Notes: generated from the sequence alone by a model not told the origin. Numbered from the stretch's first letter, positions 24,921-33,246 are shown. The stretch is DNA of 35,926 nt from Lachnospiraceae bacterium (GCA_017450105.1 JAFSXC010000094.1:1-35926); one strand, 5' to 3'. Translations and numbers: made by a program.

Positions 24921-25582
24921 TCCTTCGCTCCGTACTCTTTATAATAGGCAAGAATAGCGTTTTCCAGCTTCTCATCCAACCGGTTTTCGGCCTTCAAAAG
25001 GTCCACCACCTCGCTCATCGTCACGATGGCGCCGGTGGGGAAGCCATAGGTCTCCCGGATTTCGGACAGGGCGCTTACCCTTCCTCCCTTTCCGACCTCC
25101 TGGCGGTCTAAGGACACCATAAGTCCCACGATCTCTATCTTTCCCTGCGCCCGTACGATCGGCACAGTTTCCTCCATGGATTTTCCCGAGGTGGTCACAT
25201 CCTCGATCATCACCACCCGGTCTCCATCCGTTAATTTCCTTCCGAGAAGGATCCCCGCGTCCCCGTGGTCCTTTTCCTCCTTACGGTTGGAGCACCACGA
25301 GACCTCCTTCTGAAACAGATCGGCATAGGCAATGGCGGTCGCCGCAGCCAGCGGGATCCCCTTGTAAGCCGGTCCGAAAAAGCAGTCAAAATCATCTCCA
25401 TAGGCATCGTGAACCGCCCGGGCGTAGAACTCGCCGAGGCGCTTAAGCTGCATACCCGTATGGTAGCCGCCCGCATTCATAAAAAACGGAGATTTTCTCC
25501 CGCTTTTCAGAGTAAAATCCCCGAATTTCAGCACATTTGATTCGAGCATAAAACGGATGAACCCGGTCTTATAATCCTGCAT
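24917..25582 (-). CDS. pyrE: Orotate phosphoribosyltransferase
   Basis: PyrE transfers ribose-5-phosphate from PRPP to orotate, giving OMP, the substrate of PyrF. The PRPP-binding signature VVMIEDVTTSGKS is at residues 123-135. FTLKSGRKSPFFMNAGGY near the N-terminus and FFGPAYKGIPLA also fit the family. I chose the ATG at 25582 (MQDYKTGFIRFML), because GGAGG lies seven bases before it and family members begin here. This gives 221 residues. It is 55 bases downstream of pyrD. Confidence 0.96.
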   Translation of the reverse strand: MQDYKTGFIRFMLESNVLKFGDFTLKSGRKSPFFMNAGGYHTGMQLKRLGEFYARAVHDAYGDDFDCFFGPAYKGIPLAAATAIAYADLFQKEVSWCSNRKEEKDHGDAGILLGRKLTDGDRVVMIEDVTTSGKSMEETVPIVRAQGKIEIVGLMVSLDRQEVGKGGRVSALSEIRETYGFPTGAIVTMSEVVDLLKAENRLDEKLENAILAYYKEYGAKE

Positions 25583-25637
25583 AACAGTCCTCCATAAAAA
25601 ATGACGGTATGCATCCACTATATCATAAGGAGTTCCC

Positions 25638-26546
25638 TTATTCAACCGCTCCGATCAGAGACTTGACACTGGCGATCCCCTCCTCCTCCATAAATTCGGC
25701 AAGGCCTTTTACGATCCGGGGCGCCGCAAGAGGATCGTGGAAATTGGCGGTTCCGACAGCGACCATCGAGGCTCCTGCCAGGATCAGCTCCAGCGCGTCC
25801 TCCGCCGTACGGACTCCTCCCATGCCGATGATCGGGAGCGAAACGGCCCTGGCCGCCTCATAGACCATCCGGACCGCCACGGGATGGATCGCCGGGCCGG
25901 AAAGGCCCCCGGTCCGATTCGCCAGAAAGAAGCTCCTTTTTCTCACATCGATCTTCATTCCTGTCAGCGTATTGATCAGGCTGAGGCCGTCGGCGCCGCC
26001 GGCCTCCGCGGCCTTCGCGATCTCCGCGATGCTCGTTACATTCGGGGAAAGCTTCATAAAGACCGGTTTTTTGGAAACGTCCTTCACCGCCCTTGTAATA
26101 CGAAGGACCTGCGCCGGGTCCGTACCGAAGGAAAGTCCTCCCTCGGCCACATTGGGGCAGGAAATATTGATCTCCAGAATATCCACGGCTGTTTCCGACA
26201 GAGCCTGTGCGGCCCGGCAGTATTCCTCGATGCTGTGTCCGCAGACGTTCACGATGATCCGGGTATCAAAGCCCTCTAAAAAGGGCAGATCCCTCTCCTG
26301 AAATACCTTCACCCCGGGATTCTGAAGCCCGATGGCATTTAACATTCCGCTCGGCGTTTCCGCCACCCTGGGTACCTCGTTTCCCTCCCAGGGGTCGATC
26401 GATACGCCCTTTGTCGTCACGGCTCCGAGCAGAGAAAGATCAAAGAACTCCTTGTACTCCATCCCCGAGCCAAAGGTCCCGGAGGCGGTTGTTATGGGAT
26501 TTTTGAACGTAAGGCCGCAGAAATCGACCGACAGATCCGTTACCAT
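25638..26546 (-). CDS. pyrD: Dihydroorotate dehydrogenase, catalytic subunit (class 1B)
   Basis: This FMN-containing subunit oxidises dihydroorotate to orotate and passes electrons to PyrK, with NAD as final acceptor. The catalytic Cys130 lies in NISCPNV, as in class 1B enzymes. ASGTFGSG, NAIGLQNPG, KLSPNV and GMGGV segments are present. I chose the ATG at 26546 (MVTDLSVDFCG), which overlaps the pyrK stop by 7 bases and has GGGGAG five bases upstream. This gives 302 residues, the family size. The open frame extends 13 codons further but only into pyrK. Confidence 0.96.
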   Translation of the reverse strand: MVTDLSVDFCGLTFKNPITTASGTFGSGMEYKEFFDLSLLGAVTTKGVSIDPWEGNEVPRVAETPSGMLNAIGLQNPGVKVFQERDLPFLEGFDTRIIVNVCGHSIEEYCRAAQALSETAVDILEINISCPNVAEGGLSFGTDPAQVLRITRAVKDVSKKPVFMKLSPNVTSIAEIAKAAEAGGADGLSLINTLTGMKIDVRKRSFFLANRTGGLSGPAIHPVAVRMVYEAARAVSLPIIGMGGVRTAEDALELILAGASMVAVGTANFHDPLAAPRIVKGLAEFMEEEGIASVKSLIGAVE

Positions 26547-27289
26547 GGCAGCTCCCCGGCCGAGAAGACCGGCCCCTCCTTGCACACCCGAAGGCGTTTT
26601 TTCTTACCCGAAACAGCGCAGCCGAGGCAGGCTCCGACGCCGCAGGCCATCCGTTCCTCCAGGGACAGATACGCCTGCACCCCCCGTTCCCCTGCCCACG
26701 CAAAAACCGCCTTCAGCATCGGAAGCGGCCCGCAGGAAAACACAGCCGAAAAATCCTCCTTCAGGTCTCCGGCCGCATCCAGAACCGTTCCCCTGACCCC
26801 GAAGGAGCCGTCCTCCGTAGCCACCCGGACCTCGGCGCATCGCGCGAACTCCTCCATCGCAAAAAGCTCCTTATTCCGGTAGCCGAGGAATACGATGTCC
26901 TTCGGATTGTGCCTCTTTTTTACAAGATAAAGCAGGGGAAAGATCCCGATTCCTCCCCCGAACAGAACCGCGTTCCCGGAGATCTCCGGAAATCCGTTGC
27001 CGAGCGGCCCCGTCATCCGAAGCGCATCGCCCCGAATCAACGTAGAAAATTCATAGGTCCCGGCCCCCGCCACACGGTACAGAAACCGGATCGTCCCTTC
27101 CGCTCCGACATCTGCGATACTGATCGGCCTCGGCAGAAGACGGCTTAAATCCCGGCAGAAAACGGAGACAAACTGGCCCGGCAGAGACCTCTTCGCGATC
27201 TCGGGTGCCTGTACCGTCAGGTCAAAAATACCGTTTGCGATCTCCTTTTGTGAGAGAATGACTCCCACTTCCTCAACGGGAGTACTCAA
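26540..27289 (-). CDS. pyrK: Dihydroorotate dehydrogenase, electron transfer subunit
   Basis: PyrK carries FAD and a [2Fe-2S] cluster and links PyrD to NAD. The FAD-binding RPISI is at residues 54-58, and the NAD-binding GGGIGIFPLL begins at 111. The cluster cysteines are 216, 221, 224 and 236, in the order CGVGACLGC and a later C, as expected. The 249 residues are normal. It overlaps pyrF by 4 bases and pyrD by 7 bases, so subunits should be made in balanced amounts. Confidence 0.97.
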   Translation of the reverse strand: MSTPVEEVGVILSQKEIANGIFDLTVQAPEIAKRSLPGQFVSVFCRDLSRLLPRPISIADVGAEGTIRFLYRVAGAGTYEFSTLIRGDALRMTGPLGNGFPEISGNAVLFGGGIGIFPLLYLVKKRHNPKDIVFLGYRNKELFAMEEFARCAEVRVATEDGSFGVRGTVLDAAGDLKEDFSAVFSCGPLPMLKAVFAWAGERGVQAYLSLEERMACGVGACLGCAVSGKKKRLRVCKEGPVFSAGELPW

Positions 27290-28203
27290 GCCCTCGCCTC
27301 CTTTAAGTCTTCCTTCATGTCGAGGACCGCCGCCCTTGCGGCCTCCGCGAACCGGGTCTTGCCGTAGGACTGATACCTTTCATTCCGAAACGCGGCGATG
27401 ATCCCACGGGAGGAATTGACGATCACACCGGATCCGTCTTTATCAAAATAGGGTTTAAGATCCTTCCCCGTCCCGCCCTGTGCGCCATATCCCGGGATCA
27501 GGAGCACCGTATTCGGCAGGAGCTCGCGTATTCTCTTCCCGACCTCGGGGTAGGTGGCTCCGACGACCGCTCCGACGTTCGCATAGGGCTTTCCTCCGGC
27601 CTCCTCTCCCCATTCGGCTGTTTTCTCGGCGACCAGCTCATACAGCGGCTTATGATCGATCAGCCGGTCCTGAAATTCGCCGCTGGAGGGGTTCGAGGTT
27701 TTCACAAGGACGAAGATCCCGCGTCCCTCCTCCTTCGCCGTCTTAAGGAACGGCCGGATCCCGTCCGTGCCGAGATAGGGATTCACCGTCGCGATATCCT
27801 CATCAAATACGCTGATCCTCTGATTCCCGACGCTCACCTTCCCGATATGGGCGTTCGCGTAGGCCTCGGAGGTGGAGCCGATGTCGCCGCGCTTTATGTC
27901 TCCGATGACGATCAGCCCCTTTTCCTTCGCGTATTGTACGGTTCTCTGATAAACCATAAGCCCCGGGATGCCATATTGCTCATACATGGCGATCTGGGGC
28001 TTTACTGCGGGCACAAGATCGTACACCGCATCAATAATGGCATGGTTAAAATCCTCTATCGCTCTGGCCGCGCCCTCCAGGGTCTCTCCGAGTTCGGAAA
28101 AGGCACGGGCCAGGATCTGGGAAGGGAGGAAGGAAAGGTTCGGATCCAGCCCCACCACGATCGGGGCCTTCTTCTTCGCTTCCTCCATCAATCGATTCAT
28201 CAT
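27286..28203 (-). CDS. pyrF: Orotidine 5'-phosphate decarboxylase (type 2)
   Basis: PyrF decarboxylates OMP to UMP, the last step of the pathway. The catalytic tetrad elements are in DIKRGDIGSTS (Asp102, Lys104, Asp107). VVGLDPNL near the N-terminus and LLIPGYGAQGG near the C-terminus are typical. The length of 305 places it in the longer type 2 subfamily rather than the roughly 230-residue type 1. It overlaps the pyrC stop and the pyrK start by 4 bases each. Confidence 0.96.
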   Translation of the reverse strand: MMNRLMEEAKKKAPIVVGLDPNLSFLPSQILARAFSELGETLEGAARAIEDFNHAIIDAVYDLVPAVKPQIAMYEQYGIPGLMVYQRTVQYAKEKGLIVIGDIKRGDIGSTSEAYANAHIGKVSVGNQRISVFDEDIATVNPYLGTDGIRPFLKTAKEEGRGIFVLVKTSNPSSGEFQDRLIDHKPLYELVAEKTAEWGEEAGGKPYANVGAVVGATYPEVGKRIRELLPNTVLLIPGYGAQGGTGKDLKPYFDKDGSGVIVNSSRGIIAAFRNERYQSYGKTRFAEAARAAVLDMKEDLKEARA

Positions 28204-29486
28204 AGGTTCTTTCCTCTTTGGTAAACAATTTTCCCGCCGCAGATCGTGCAGACCACGTCTCCCTTGACCTCCCGGCCGTGGAAGGGAGTGTTGCGGCTCT
28301 TGCTCCTTAAGAGCTCTTTATTTATACGATAGGTTTTCTTCGGATCAAAAATACAGATATCGGCCGGCTTTCCGGGTGCAAGCTCTCCCGCGTCAAGGCC
28401 GAGGATCTTCGCCGGATTATAGCTCATCTTCTCCGCCATCTCAAGCGGCGTAAGGTAGCCTCCGAGAACCAGCTCGGTATAGGTTATGGCCGCCGCGGTC
28501 TCGCTTCCGATCACACCGAAGGGGGCCTCGATAAAGGATTCGTTCTTGTCCTCGAACGAATGCGGCGCATGGTCCGTGGCGATGCAGTCGATCACGCCGC
28601 TCTTTAAGCCCTCCCTTACAGCCTCACGGTCCGCTGCGGTACGAAGCGGCGGGTTCATTTTGAAGCTTGCATTCTCCGGATCCACGTCCTCCGAGGTCAG
28701 GGTAAAGTGGTGGGGAGTCGCCTCCGCCGTCACATGTACGCCCCATTCCTTCGCCGTCTGGATCAGCCACACCGCGTCCCTCGTGGACACATGGCAAAGA
28801 TGCAGCCTCACACCCGTATCCCTGGCCAGCATGAGGTCCCGGATCGTTATCACGTCCTCGGTAGAATTGGAGATTCCGGGAAGCCCCAGCTCCTTCGCCC
28901 GTTCGTCCTCGTTCATGACTCCGCCGAAGGCCAGATTGTGGTCCTCGCAGTGGGACATGATCGGCAGATCAAGCTTTGCGGCCGTCTTCATGGCCCTGCG
29001 GTACAGATCCGCATTCATAACGGTCTTTCCGTCCTCGCTGATGCAGGAGATACCCGCGGCCTTCATGCCTTCGATATCGGAGAGTCTCCCGCCCTTCATG
29101 CCCTTCGTAACGGTACCGGCCGTCAGCACATGGATACTGCATTCCTCGGCCTTATGGAGGACGTAGGACACGACATCGGGATTATCCACCGGAGGGATGG
29201 TATTTGCCATCGCCAGGATCGTCGTATAGCCTCCCCGCTCTGCCGCATAGGCTCCGGTCAGGATATCCTCCTTATATTCCTGGCCCGGGTCTCTGAGATG
29301 CTCGTGCAGATCGACAAAGCCCGGCATAACAAAGCAGCCCTCGGCATTCACCACCTCCGCCTTCTCGCTTTTCAGCTTTTTCCCAAGCTTTTCTATGGTC
29401 CCTTCCTCATTCAGAAGGATGTCCGTTATCTCATCCGTTTTGGTGGCCGGATCCAGCACTCTTCCGCCCTTGATCAGAATCGCCAT
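28200..29486 (-). CDS. pyrC: Dihydroorotase (class I)
   Basis: PyrC closes carbamoyl-aspartate to dihydroorotate. Zinc ligands seen are His61 and His63 (DLHEHLRDPG), Asp152 (ISEDGK), His179 (MSHCED), His232 (LCHVST) and Asp305 (CIATDHAPH). Use of Asp152 where other classes have a carboxylated lysine matches class I enzymes of Firmicutes. The 428 residues are typical. It begins the run of pyr genes but follows the TPR lipoprotein gene by only 52 bases, with no promoter seen between. No pyrB, pyrI, carA/carB or pyrR is in the window, so carbamoyl-aspartate must be made from genes elsewhere. Confidence 0.97.
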   Translation of the reverse strand: MAILIKGGRVLDPATKTDEITDILLNEEGTIEKLGKKLKSEKAEVVNAEGCFVMPGFVDLHEHLRDPGQEYKEDILTGAYAAERGGYTTILAMANTIPPVDNPDVVSYVLHKAEECSIHVLTAGTVTKGMKGGRLSDIEGMKAAGISCISEDGKTVMNADLYRRAMKTAAKLDLPIMSHCEDHNLAFGGVMNEDERAKELGLPGISNSTEDVITIRDLMLARDTGVRLHLCHVSTRDAVWLIQTAKEWGVHVTAEATPHHFTLTSEDVDPENASFKMNPPLRTAADREAVREGLKSGVIDCIATDHAPHSFEDKNESFIEAPFGVIGSETAAAITYTELVLGGYLTPLEMAEKMSYNPAKILGLDAGELAPGKPADICIFDPKKTYRINKELLRSKSRNTPFHGREVKGDVVCTICGGKIVYQRGKNL

Positions 29487-29508
29487 GCTTCCTCCTTTTT
29501 TTGCAGCC

Positions 29509-29530
29509 GTTCAGGATCCCTGTCCTGAAC
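29509..29530 (-). other. Hairpin between TPR lipoprotein gene and pyrC
   Basis: On the minus strand GTTCAGGA and TCCTGAAC form a perfect 8-bp stem with a 6-base loop. It lies between the lipoprotein stop codon and the pyrC ribosome binding site. The bases after the stem are GGCTGC then six A residues, not T, so it is not an intrinsic terminator for this direction. It may affect mRNA processing or relative expression of the pyr genes. Confidence 0.45.
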
Positions 29531-29538
29531 CGTTCCCT

Positions 29539-30510
29539 CTATCTGGTCTCCAGGAAAGTCGCTTCCCGAAGGAGCTCCTCGTCCAATTCATACGCGCTCT
29601 CGTATTCCTCCATGGCCTCCTTCGCCTCCTCAAACCGGCCGAGGTATTCCAGCGTCAGGATCCGGTTTCTTAAAATTTCCTTCGGATCCACCATGGAGCT
29701 TTCGCAGCATAAAAGCGCCTGTTCGAAATAGCCGAGCGCCTGCTCATAGTCCTCGTTTTCCATCGCCAGACACCCCAGCACGTTCAGCGCTCCGGCGTCC
29801 TCTTCATGGTAGCTTAAATACCGGGAATAGTACTCTCTGGCGCTGTCCCGGTTCCCCTCGAGCCCGGCAAGCTCTCCGAGGTAAAGGAAGGCCTCGGGAT
29901 CGTCCTTTTCCGCGGCCCGGTTTAATTCCTCCCTGGCGCCCTCCGTATTTCCGAGGATCATAAAGGCCCTGCCTCTTAACGTATAATCCGTGGCCTTCTG
30001 GCCCGGGATCTCGGTGGCCTCCTGAAGGAATTCCCTGGCCTCCGCGGTCCTTCCCGCCTCGTTCAGATTGTCGTACATGGCCACGTAGAGCTCGATATTC
30101 CTGCTGTCTCTTCGGACAGCCTCCTTGTAATCCGCAAGCGCCTCCTCTCCCATCCCAAGGGACAGCTCCACGGTCCCCCGCAGGAAATACGCATCCTTCA
30201 GGTTCTTATCCAGGTCAAGAAGAGCGTTATAAACCTCCAGAGCCTCCTCCTTTTTCCCGTCCTCGAAAAGGGCTCTGGCCTTGTAATAGCAGATATCCAC
30301 CTCGTCCATCGTCACCTTGCCGTTCGCCTGGGCGAGGGCGTTGTCGAAGGCCTCCACGGCGTCCTCGTAATTTCCGGCCTCCAGCGCACGGATCCCGATG
30401 GTCTTGTAGGCCTCCTTATTTTCCTGCGCAACCTTACCTCCGCAGCCGGCCAGACATAAACAGACCAGGGCCGGGACAAGGCAGCAGACCGTCTTTTTTT
30501 TCAGCTTCAT
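29539..30510 (-). CDS. TPR-repeat lipoprotein
   Basis: This 323-residue protein has a lipoprotein signal ending at Cys23 (LVCLCLAGC) and so should be attached outside the membrane. The mature part is built of tetratricopeptide repeats, for example ALEAGNYEDAVEAFDNALA, DAYFLRGTVELSLGMGEEAL and GALNVLGCLAMENEDYEQAL, the last with the canonical spacing of W/L, G, Y and A positions. About seven repeats are visible. TPR domains bind peptides or other proteins; the partner is unknown. It overlaps the zinc-ribbon TPR gene by 4 bases, which suggests the two act together. Confidence 0.88.
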   Translation of the reverse strand: MKLKKKTVCCLVPALVCLCLAGCGGKVAQENKEAYKTIGIRALEAGNYEDAVEAFDNALAQANGKVTMDEVDICYYKARALFEDGKKEEALEVYNALLDLDKNLKDAYFLRGTVELSLGMGEEALADYKEAVRRDSRNIELYVAMYDNLNEAGRTAEAREFLQEATEIPGQKATDYTLRGRAFMILGNTEGAREELNRAAEKDDPEAFLYLGELAGLEGNRDSAREYYSRYLSYHEEDAGALNVLGCLAMENEDYEQALGYFEQALLCCESSMVDPKEILRNRILTLEYLGRFEEAKEAMEEYESAYELDEELLREATFLETR

Positions 30511-31919
30511 TCCGTGGCCTCTTCTCCCGGCGCGTTGGGCTCAACACCCAGGCTGTCGAGGTATCTTAAGGCCTCTCTCGCACGCTCCGTATCCGGATAA
30601 TGGGAAATGATCTTCTGGGAATACAGAACACCGTTCGCGTCATCCTTATTCTTACGGTAGCTCATCGCCAGATAGTAAAGCGCATCTCCCTCCTGGTAGG
30701 TTTCATCCACATTCACCACCCGCAGCAGATTCTGGATCGCCTCGGACAGACGGCCGTCCTGATAGGCCTGGTAGCCGGCCTCATAATTCGTATTCAGATA
30801 ATCTCCCTGTACCTGGGCGGCCACCGCATCATAGGCGTTCTTCCCGGTCGCGTCCAGGTAATCCGTATTCACGCTCGCAAGCGCGTTCCCCGCGCCCTCC
30901 GTATCTCCGTTCGCATAGGCGATATAGGCGCTTAAGAACTGCTGGTAGGTCGTCAGCACGATCTGCGCGTCATCCGAGGTCTGGTTCGCCGCCTCGATCT
31001 GGCTTTCCAGCTCGTCGATCTCATTCTGGAGCGAAAGGATCGTCTGCTCCTTTTCGGCGATCGCGTCATTGGCCTGGGACAGGGATACGTTGGCCGAGCT
31101 CTTTTCCGACTGACGGATCCCGGGCACCACAAGGAACCAGGTAATCAGTACGCCGATCGCGATACCGATGGCCAGATTCAGGATCACGGAGGTCGCCGAG
31201 GAAAAATCATGCTTTTTCCTGGGCTGGATAATGGTCTCGTTCCCGCTCTGGTAGGACACCAGGTCGTCCCTGTCCTTCCCCTTTCTTCTCCGCCCATCCT
31301 CCTTCGGGAGGTTATTTTTGCATTCCTTCAGATACCGGAGAGTCGTCGTATTGTTGGTATCGATCTTTTCGGCCTGGCGCAGGTATCTTCTGGCCAGGTC
31401 ATACCTTCCCTCCTTCATAAGCAGCAGCGCAAGAAGCTGATGGGCCTTGATCATCTTCGGATTCATGGCCACCACCTTTTTTAACTGGATCACCGCAAGG
31501 TCCTCGCTGTCCTGCATACAATAGGCGAGACCCTGGTTATACTTTTTCGCCGTCTGGTTTATGTTTTCAAAATCATTGGGACTGTTCTGGATCTTGTTTA
31601 AGAATTCGTCCGCGCGGTTTCGTTCGGGCTGGTAGTTCTTGCTGATGACCCACTCGGTCAGGGCGGTTACCTGTTCGCCCATCTCAAAATACACCAGACC
31701 GAGCAGGTTCCTGGCGTCAGTATTCTGTTTATAGAGCTTCAGACTCGCCTTCAGCGCCTCTACCGCGCCGGAGAGATCCCGCACGGCGGCCCGCTTCAGA
31801 CCGATATTATACAGTGCGTTGCTGGTGGCGATGATCCGCTTCACCAGGCGCACATCCTCCCCGCAGCCGGGGCACTTGTCCCCGCTGTCCAGAGTAACTT
31901 CGCAAAATATGCATCGCAT
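30507..31919 (-). CDS. Zinc-ribbon / TPR membrane protein
   Basis: This 470-residue protein has several parts in order. The N-terminal zinc ribbon has Cys3, Cys6, Cys16 and Cys19 (CIFC ... CPGC). TPR-like repeats cover about 35-200, followed by a basic linker at 205-240. One transmembrane segment lies at about 243-265 (VILNLAIGIAIGVLITWFLVV). A coiled coil spans about 279-315 (AIAEKEQTILSLQNEIDELE), and a second TPR region about 370-455. The topology is probably N-terminus in, TPR region out. Function is unknown. The combination looks like a scaffold that senses or couples across the membrane, but this is inference. It follows the 48-aa gene by 11 bases. Confidence 0.85.
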   Translation of the reverse strand: MRCIFCEVTLDSGDKCPGCGEDVRLVKRIIATSNALYNIGLKRAAVRDLSGAVEALKASLKLYKQNTDARNLLGLVYFEMGEQVTALTEWVISKNYQPERNRADEFLNKIQNSPNDFENINQTAKKYNQGLAYCMQDSEDLAVIQLKKVVAMNPKMIKAHQLLALLLMKEGRYDLARRYLRQAEKIDTNNTTTLRYLKECKNNLPKEDGRRRKGKDRDDLVSYQSGNETIIQPRKKHDFSSATSVILNLAIGIAIGVLITWFLVVPGIRQSEKSSANVSLSQANDAIAEKEQTILSLQNEIDELESQIEAANQTSDDAQIVLTTYQQFLSAYIAYANGDTEGAGNALASVNTDYLDATGKNAYDAVAAQVQGDYLNTNYEAGYQAYQDGRLSEAIQNLLRVVNVDETYQEGDALYYLAMSYRKNKDDANGVLYSQKIISHYPDTERAREALRYLDSLGVEPNAPGEEATE

Positions 31920-31930
31920 AGCTTTTATCC

Positions 31931-32077
31931 CTATTTTATGATCTTACGGCTTTCCTGGAGCATATCCTTGAAAATATCGGTCATATCCGTAAGGTCCTGG
32001 CTGTATATGTTCTCCACCGCCTCTTCCACCTCGAGGCTCGGCTCAAATCTCTTTAATTCTTCATCGAAATCGATCAT
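31931..32077 (-). CDS. Small protein of unknown function, first gene of TPR-pyr unit
   Basis: This is a 48-residue acidic protein (MIDFDEELKRFEPSLEVEEA start) with no membrane segment. I chose the ATG at 32077 because GAAGGAG sits eight bases upstream. The longer frame would start inside or ahead of the promoter region. Expected transcription begins near 32102, so the longer start could not be made from this promoter. It is the first gene after the promoter at 32109-32137. I do not recognise it. Confidence 0.65.
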   Translation of the reverse strand: MIDFDEELKRFEPSLEVEEAVENIYSQDLTDMTDIFKDMLQESRKIIK

Positions 32078-32108
32078 TTTCCCATCTCCTTCGGTCAGAT
32101 GATGTAAT

Positions 32109-32137
32109 ATTATATCAAAATGCCTTTTCTTTTTCAA
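32109..32137 (-). promoter_or_regulatory. Strong promoter for the TPR-pyrimidine unit
   Basis: On the minus strand there is TTGAAA (complement at 32132-32137), a 17-base spacer and a perfect TATAAT (complement at 32109-32114). It diverges from the tRNA promoter at 32152, so the two -35 boxes are 14 bases apart. Confidence 0.85.
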
Positions 32138-32151
32138 TAATTACGCCCCAC

Positions 32152-32180
32152 TTGCAATATGCTTCAGAAACATATATAAT
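32152..32180 (+). promoter_or_regulatory. Promoter of tRNA (CAT anticodon)
   Basis: TTGCAA (32152-32157), a 17-base spacer and TATAAT (32175-32180) give near-consensus spacing. The predicted start is near 32187, about 13 bases before the mature tRNA 5' end. Confidence 0.82.
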
Positions 32181-32199
32181 AGGAGAGCCGTATTGGCGT

Positions 32200-32273
32200 G
32201 GACCTTTAGCTCAGTTGGTCAGAGCAGTCGGCTCATAACCGATCGGTCCCGGGTTCGAGTCCCTGAAGGTCCA
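32200..32273 (+). tRNA. tRNA with CAT anticodon, probably tRNA-Ile2 (lysidine)
   Basis: The cloverleaf is clear: acceptor GGACCTT/AAGGTCC, D arm GCTC/GAGC, anticodon stem GTCGG/CCGAT with loop CTCATAA, a five-base variable loop, and T loop TTCGAGT. A73 is followed by CGA, so CCA is added later. The anticodon CAT alone cannot tell Met from Ile2. The C4-G69 and C5-G68 pairs and the overall likeness to known Firmicutes and E. coli tRNA-Ile2 favour the isoleucine form, modified by TilS. The T stem has one C-U mismatch at its second pair. No CCA is encoded. Confidence 0.9.
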
Positions 32274-32275
32274 CG

Positions 32276-32306
32276 AAAAAAGGCCCCCTTCATTCGGGGG
32301 TCTTTT
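32276..32306 (+). terminator. Rho-independent terminator after tRNA-CAT
   Basis: AAAAGG then CCCCC pairs with GGGGG then TCTTTT around a TTCATTC loop. This gives about 11 base pairs counting one G-T pair, and the T run is built into the right arm. It starts 2 bases after the mature tRNA end. Confidence 0.85.
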
Positions 32307-32376
32307 GGTTTGTCAAAAGAAGAAGAGTGTGGTAAAGTATTAAGAATAATGTTGTTTTGATCGTGAGGGAACCGCT

Positions 32377-33246
32377 TTGGGTAAAGTTTTGATCATCGGG
32401 GACAGTACCTGTGATATGCCCCCGGAATGGAGAAAGAAGCTGGATGTCGGCTTTATGCCGCTGCCGGTAAACCTGGGAGATGAACCGAAAAAGGATATGC
32501 TTGATGTGTTCCCGGAGGATCTTTATGCCTATACGGAAAGAACCGGGAAGCTCTGCACGACCAGTGCCCCGAACTCCCTGGATTATGTGGAATTCTGGGG
32601 AGCTCTCCGGAAGGAGGATCCGGACTGCGATATCCTCCATTTCCATATCAGCTCCAAAATGACCAGCACCGACGCGATGGCGGATCTTGCCGCCAAGGAG
32701 TTTGAGCGCGTCTGGTCCATCGATACACAGAGTGTATCCGTCGGTGTGGCGCTTCTGATGATGGAGGCCTGCCGGATGCGCGACGAGGGAAAGGGTGCAG
32801 AGGAGATCTTTGAAGCCATCGAAAAGATGAAAAGCCGGGTCCGTGTCGGCTTCGTCGTCTCGACGGTGGATTATCTGGTCAAGGGCGGCCGCTGTACCAA
32901 GCTGGCGGGCGCGGGCGCAAGCCTTTTAAAGATCCGCCCTGCCATTGACCTCATCGACGGCCAGCTCGTGGCCGGAAAGCGTTACCGCGGAAGCCGTCAG
33001 CACGCCAGCATCTGCCTGGCGCAGGATCTTTTAAGCAACGGCGACGTGGACCCCGAAACCATCTATATCGCGAACACCTCCGGGGATGAAGAAGCAAACC
33101 AGTGGATGATCGAGGAAGTGCGCCGGCTCGTTCCGGACGCGAAAAACGTCATCGCTTCTGTTCCCGGCTGCTCGGTATCCGTCCACTGCGGCCCCGGCTG
33201 TATCGGCATTGCCTATCTTCGGAAGGAGGATTTTTCCAATGGTTGA
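32377..33246 (+). CDS. DegV family fatty-acid-binding protein
   Basis: DegV/FakB proteins bind a fatty acid and present it to a FakA kinase for phosphorylation. Seen are IIGDSTCDMP near the N-terminus, TSAPNSLDYVEFW with the conserved Thr-Ser, the SSKMTST loop, VDYLVKGGRC and the C-terminal HCGPGCIGIAYL (usually HTGPG). The start is a TTG at 32377-32379 with GAGGG six bases upstream. No ATG or GTG fits. This gives 289 residues, which fits the family. No fakA is near. The stop overlaps the next gene by 8 bases. Binding of a specific acyl chain cannot be told from sequence. Confidence 0.92.
   Translation: MGKVLIIGDSTCDMPPEWRKKLDVGFMPLPVNLGDEPKKDMLDVFPEDLYAYTERTGKLCTTSAPNSLDYVEFWGALRKEDPDCDILHFHISSKMTSTDAMADLAAKEFERVWSIDTQSVSVGVALLMMEACRMRDEGKGAEEIFEAIEKMKSRVRVGFVVSTVDYLVKGGRCTKLAGAGASLLKIRPAIDLIDGQLVAGKRYRGSRQHASICLAQDLLSNGDVDPETIYIANTSGDEEANQWMIEEVRRLVPDAKNVIASVPGCSVSVHCGPGCIGIAYLRKEDFSNG

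Noticed and set aside
29487-29538. PyrR-type attenuator at pyrC
   Set aside because: The spacer is too short for terminator and antiterminator structures, and the one hairpin lacks a T tract in the direction of transcription.
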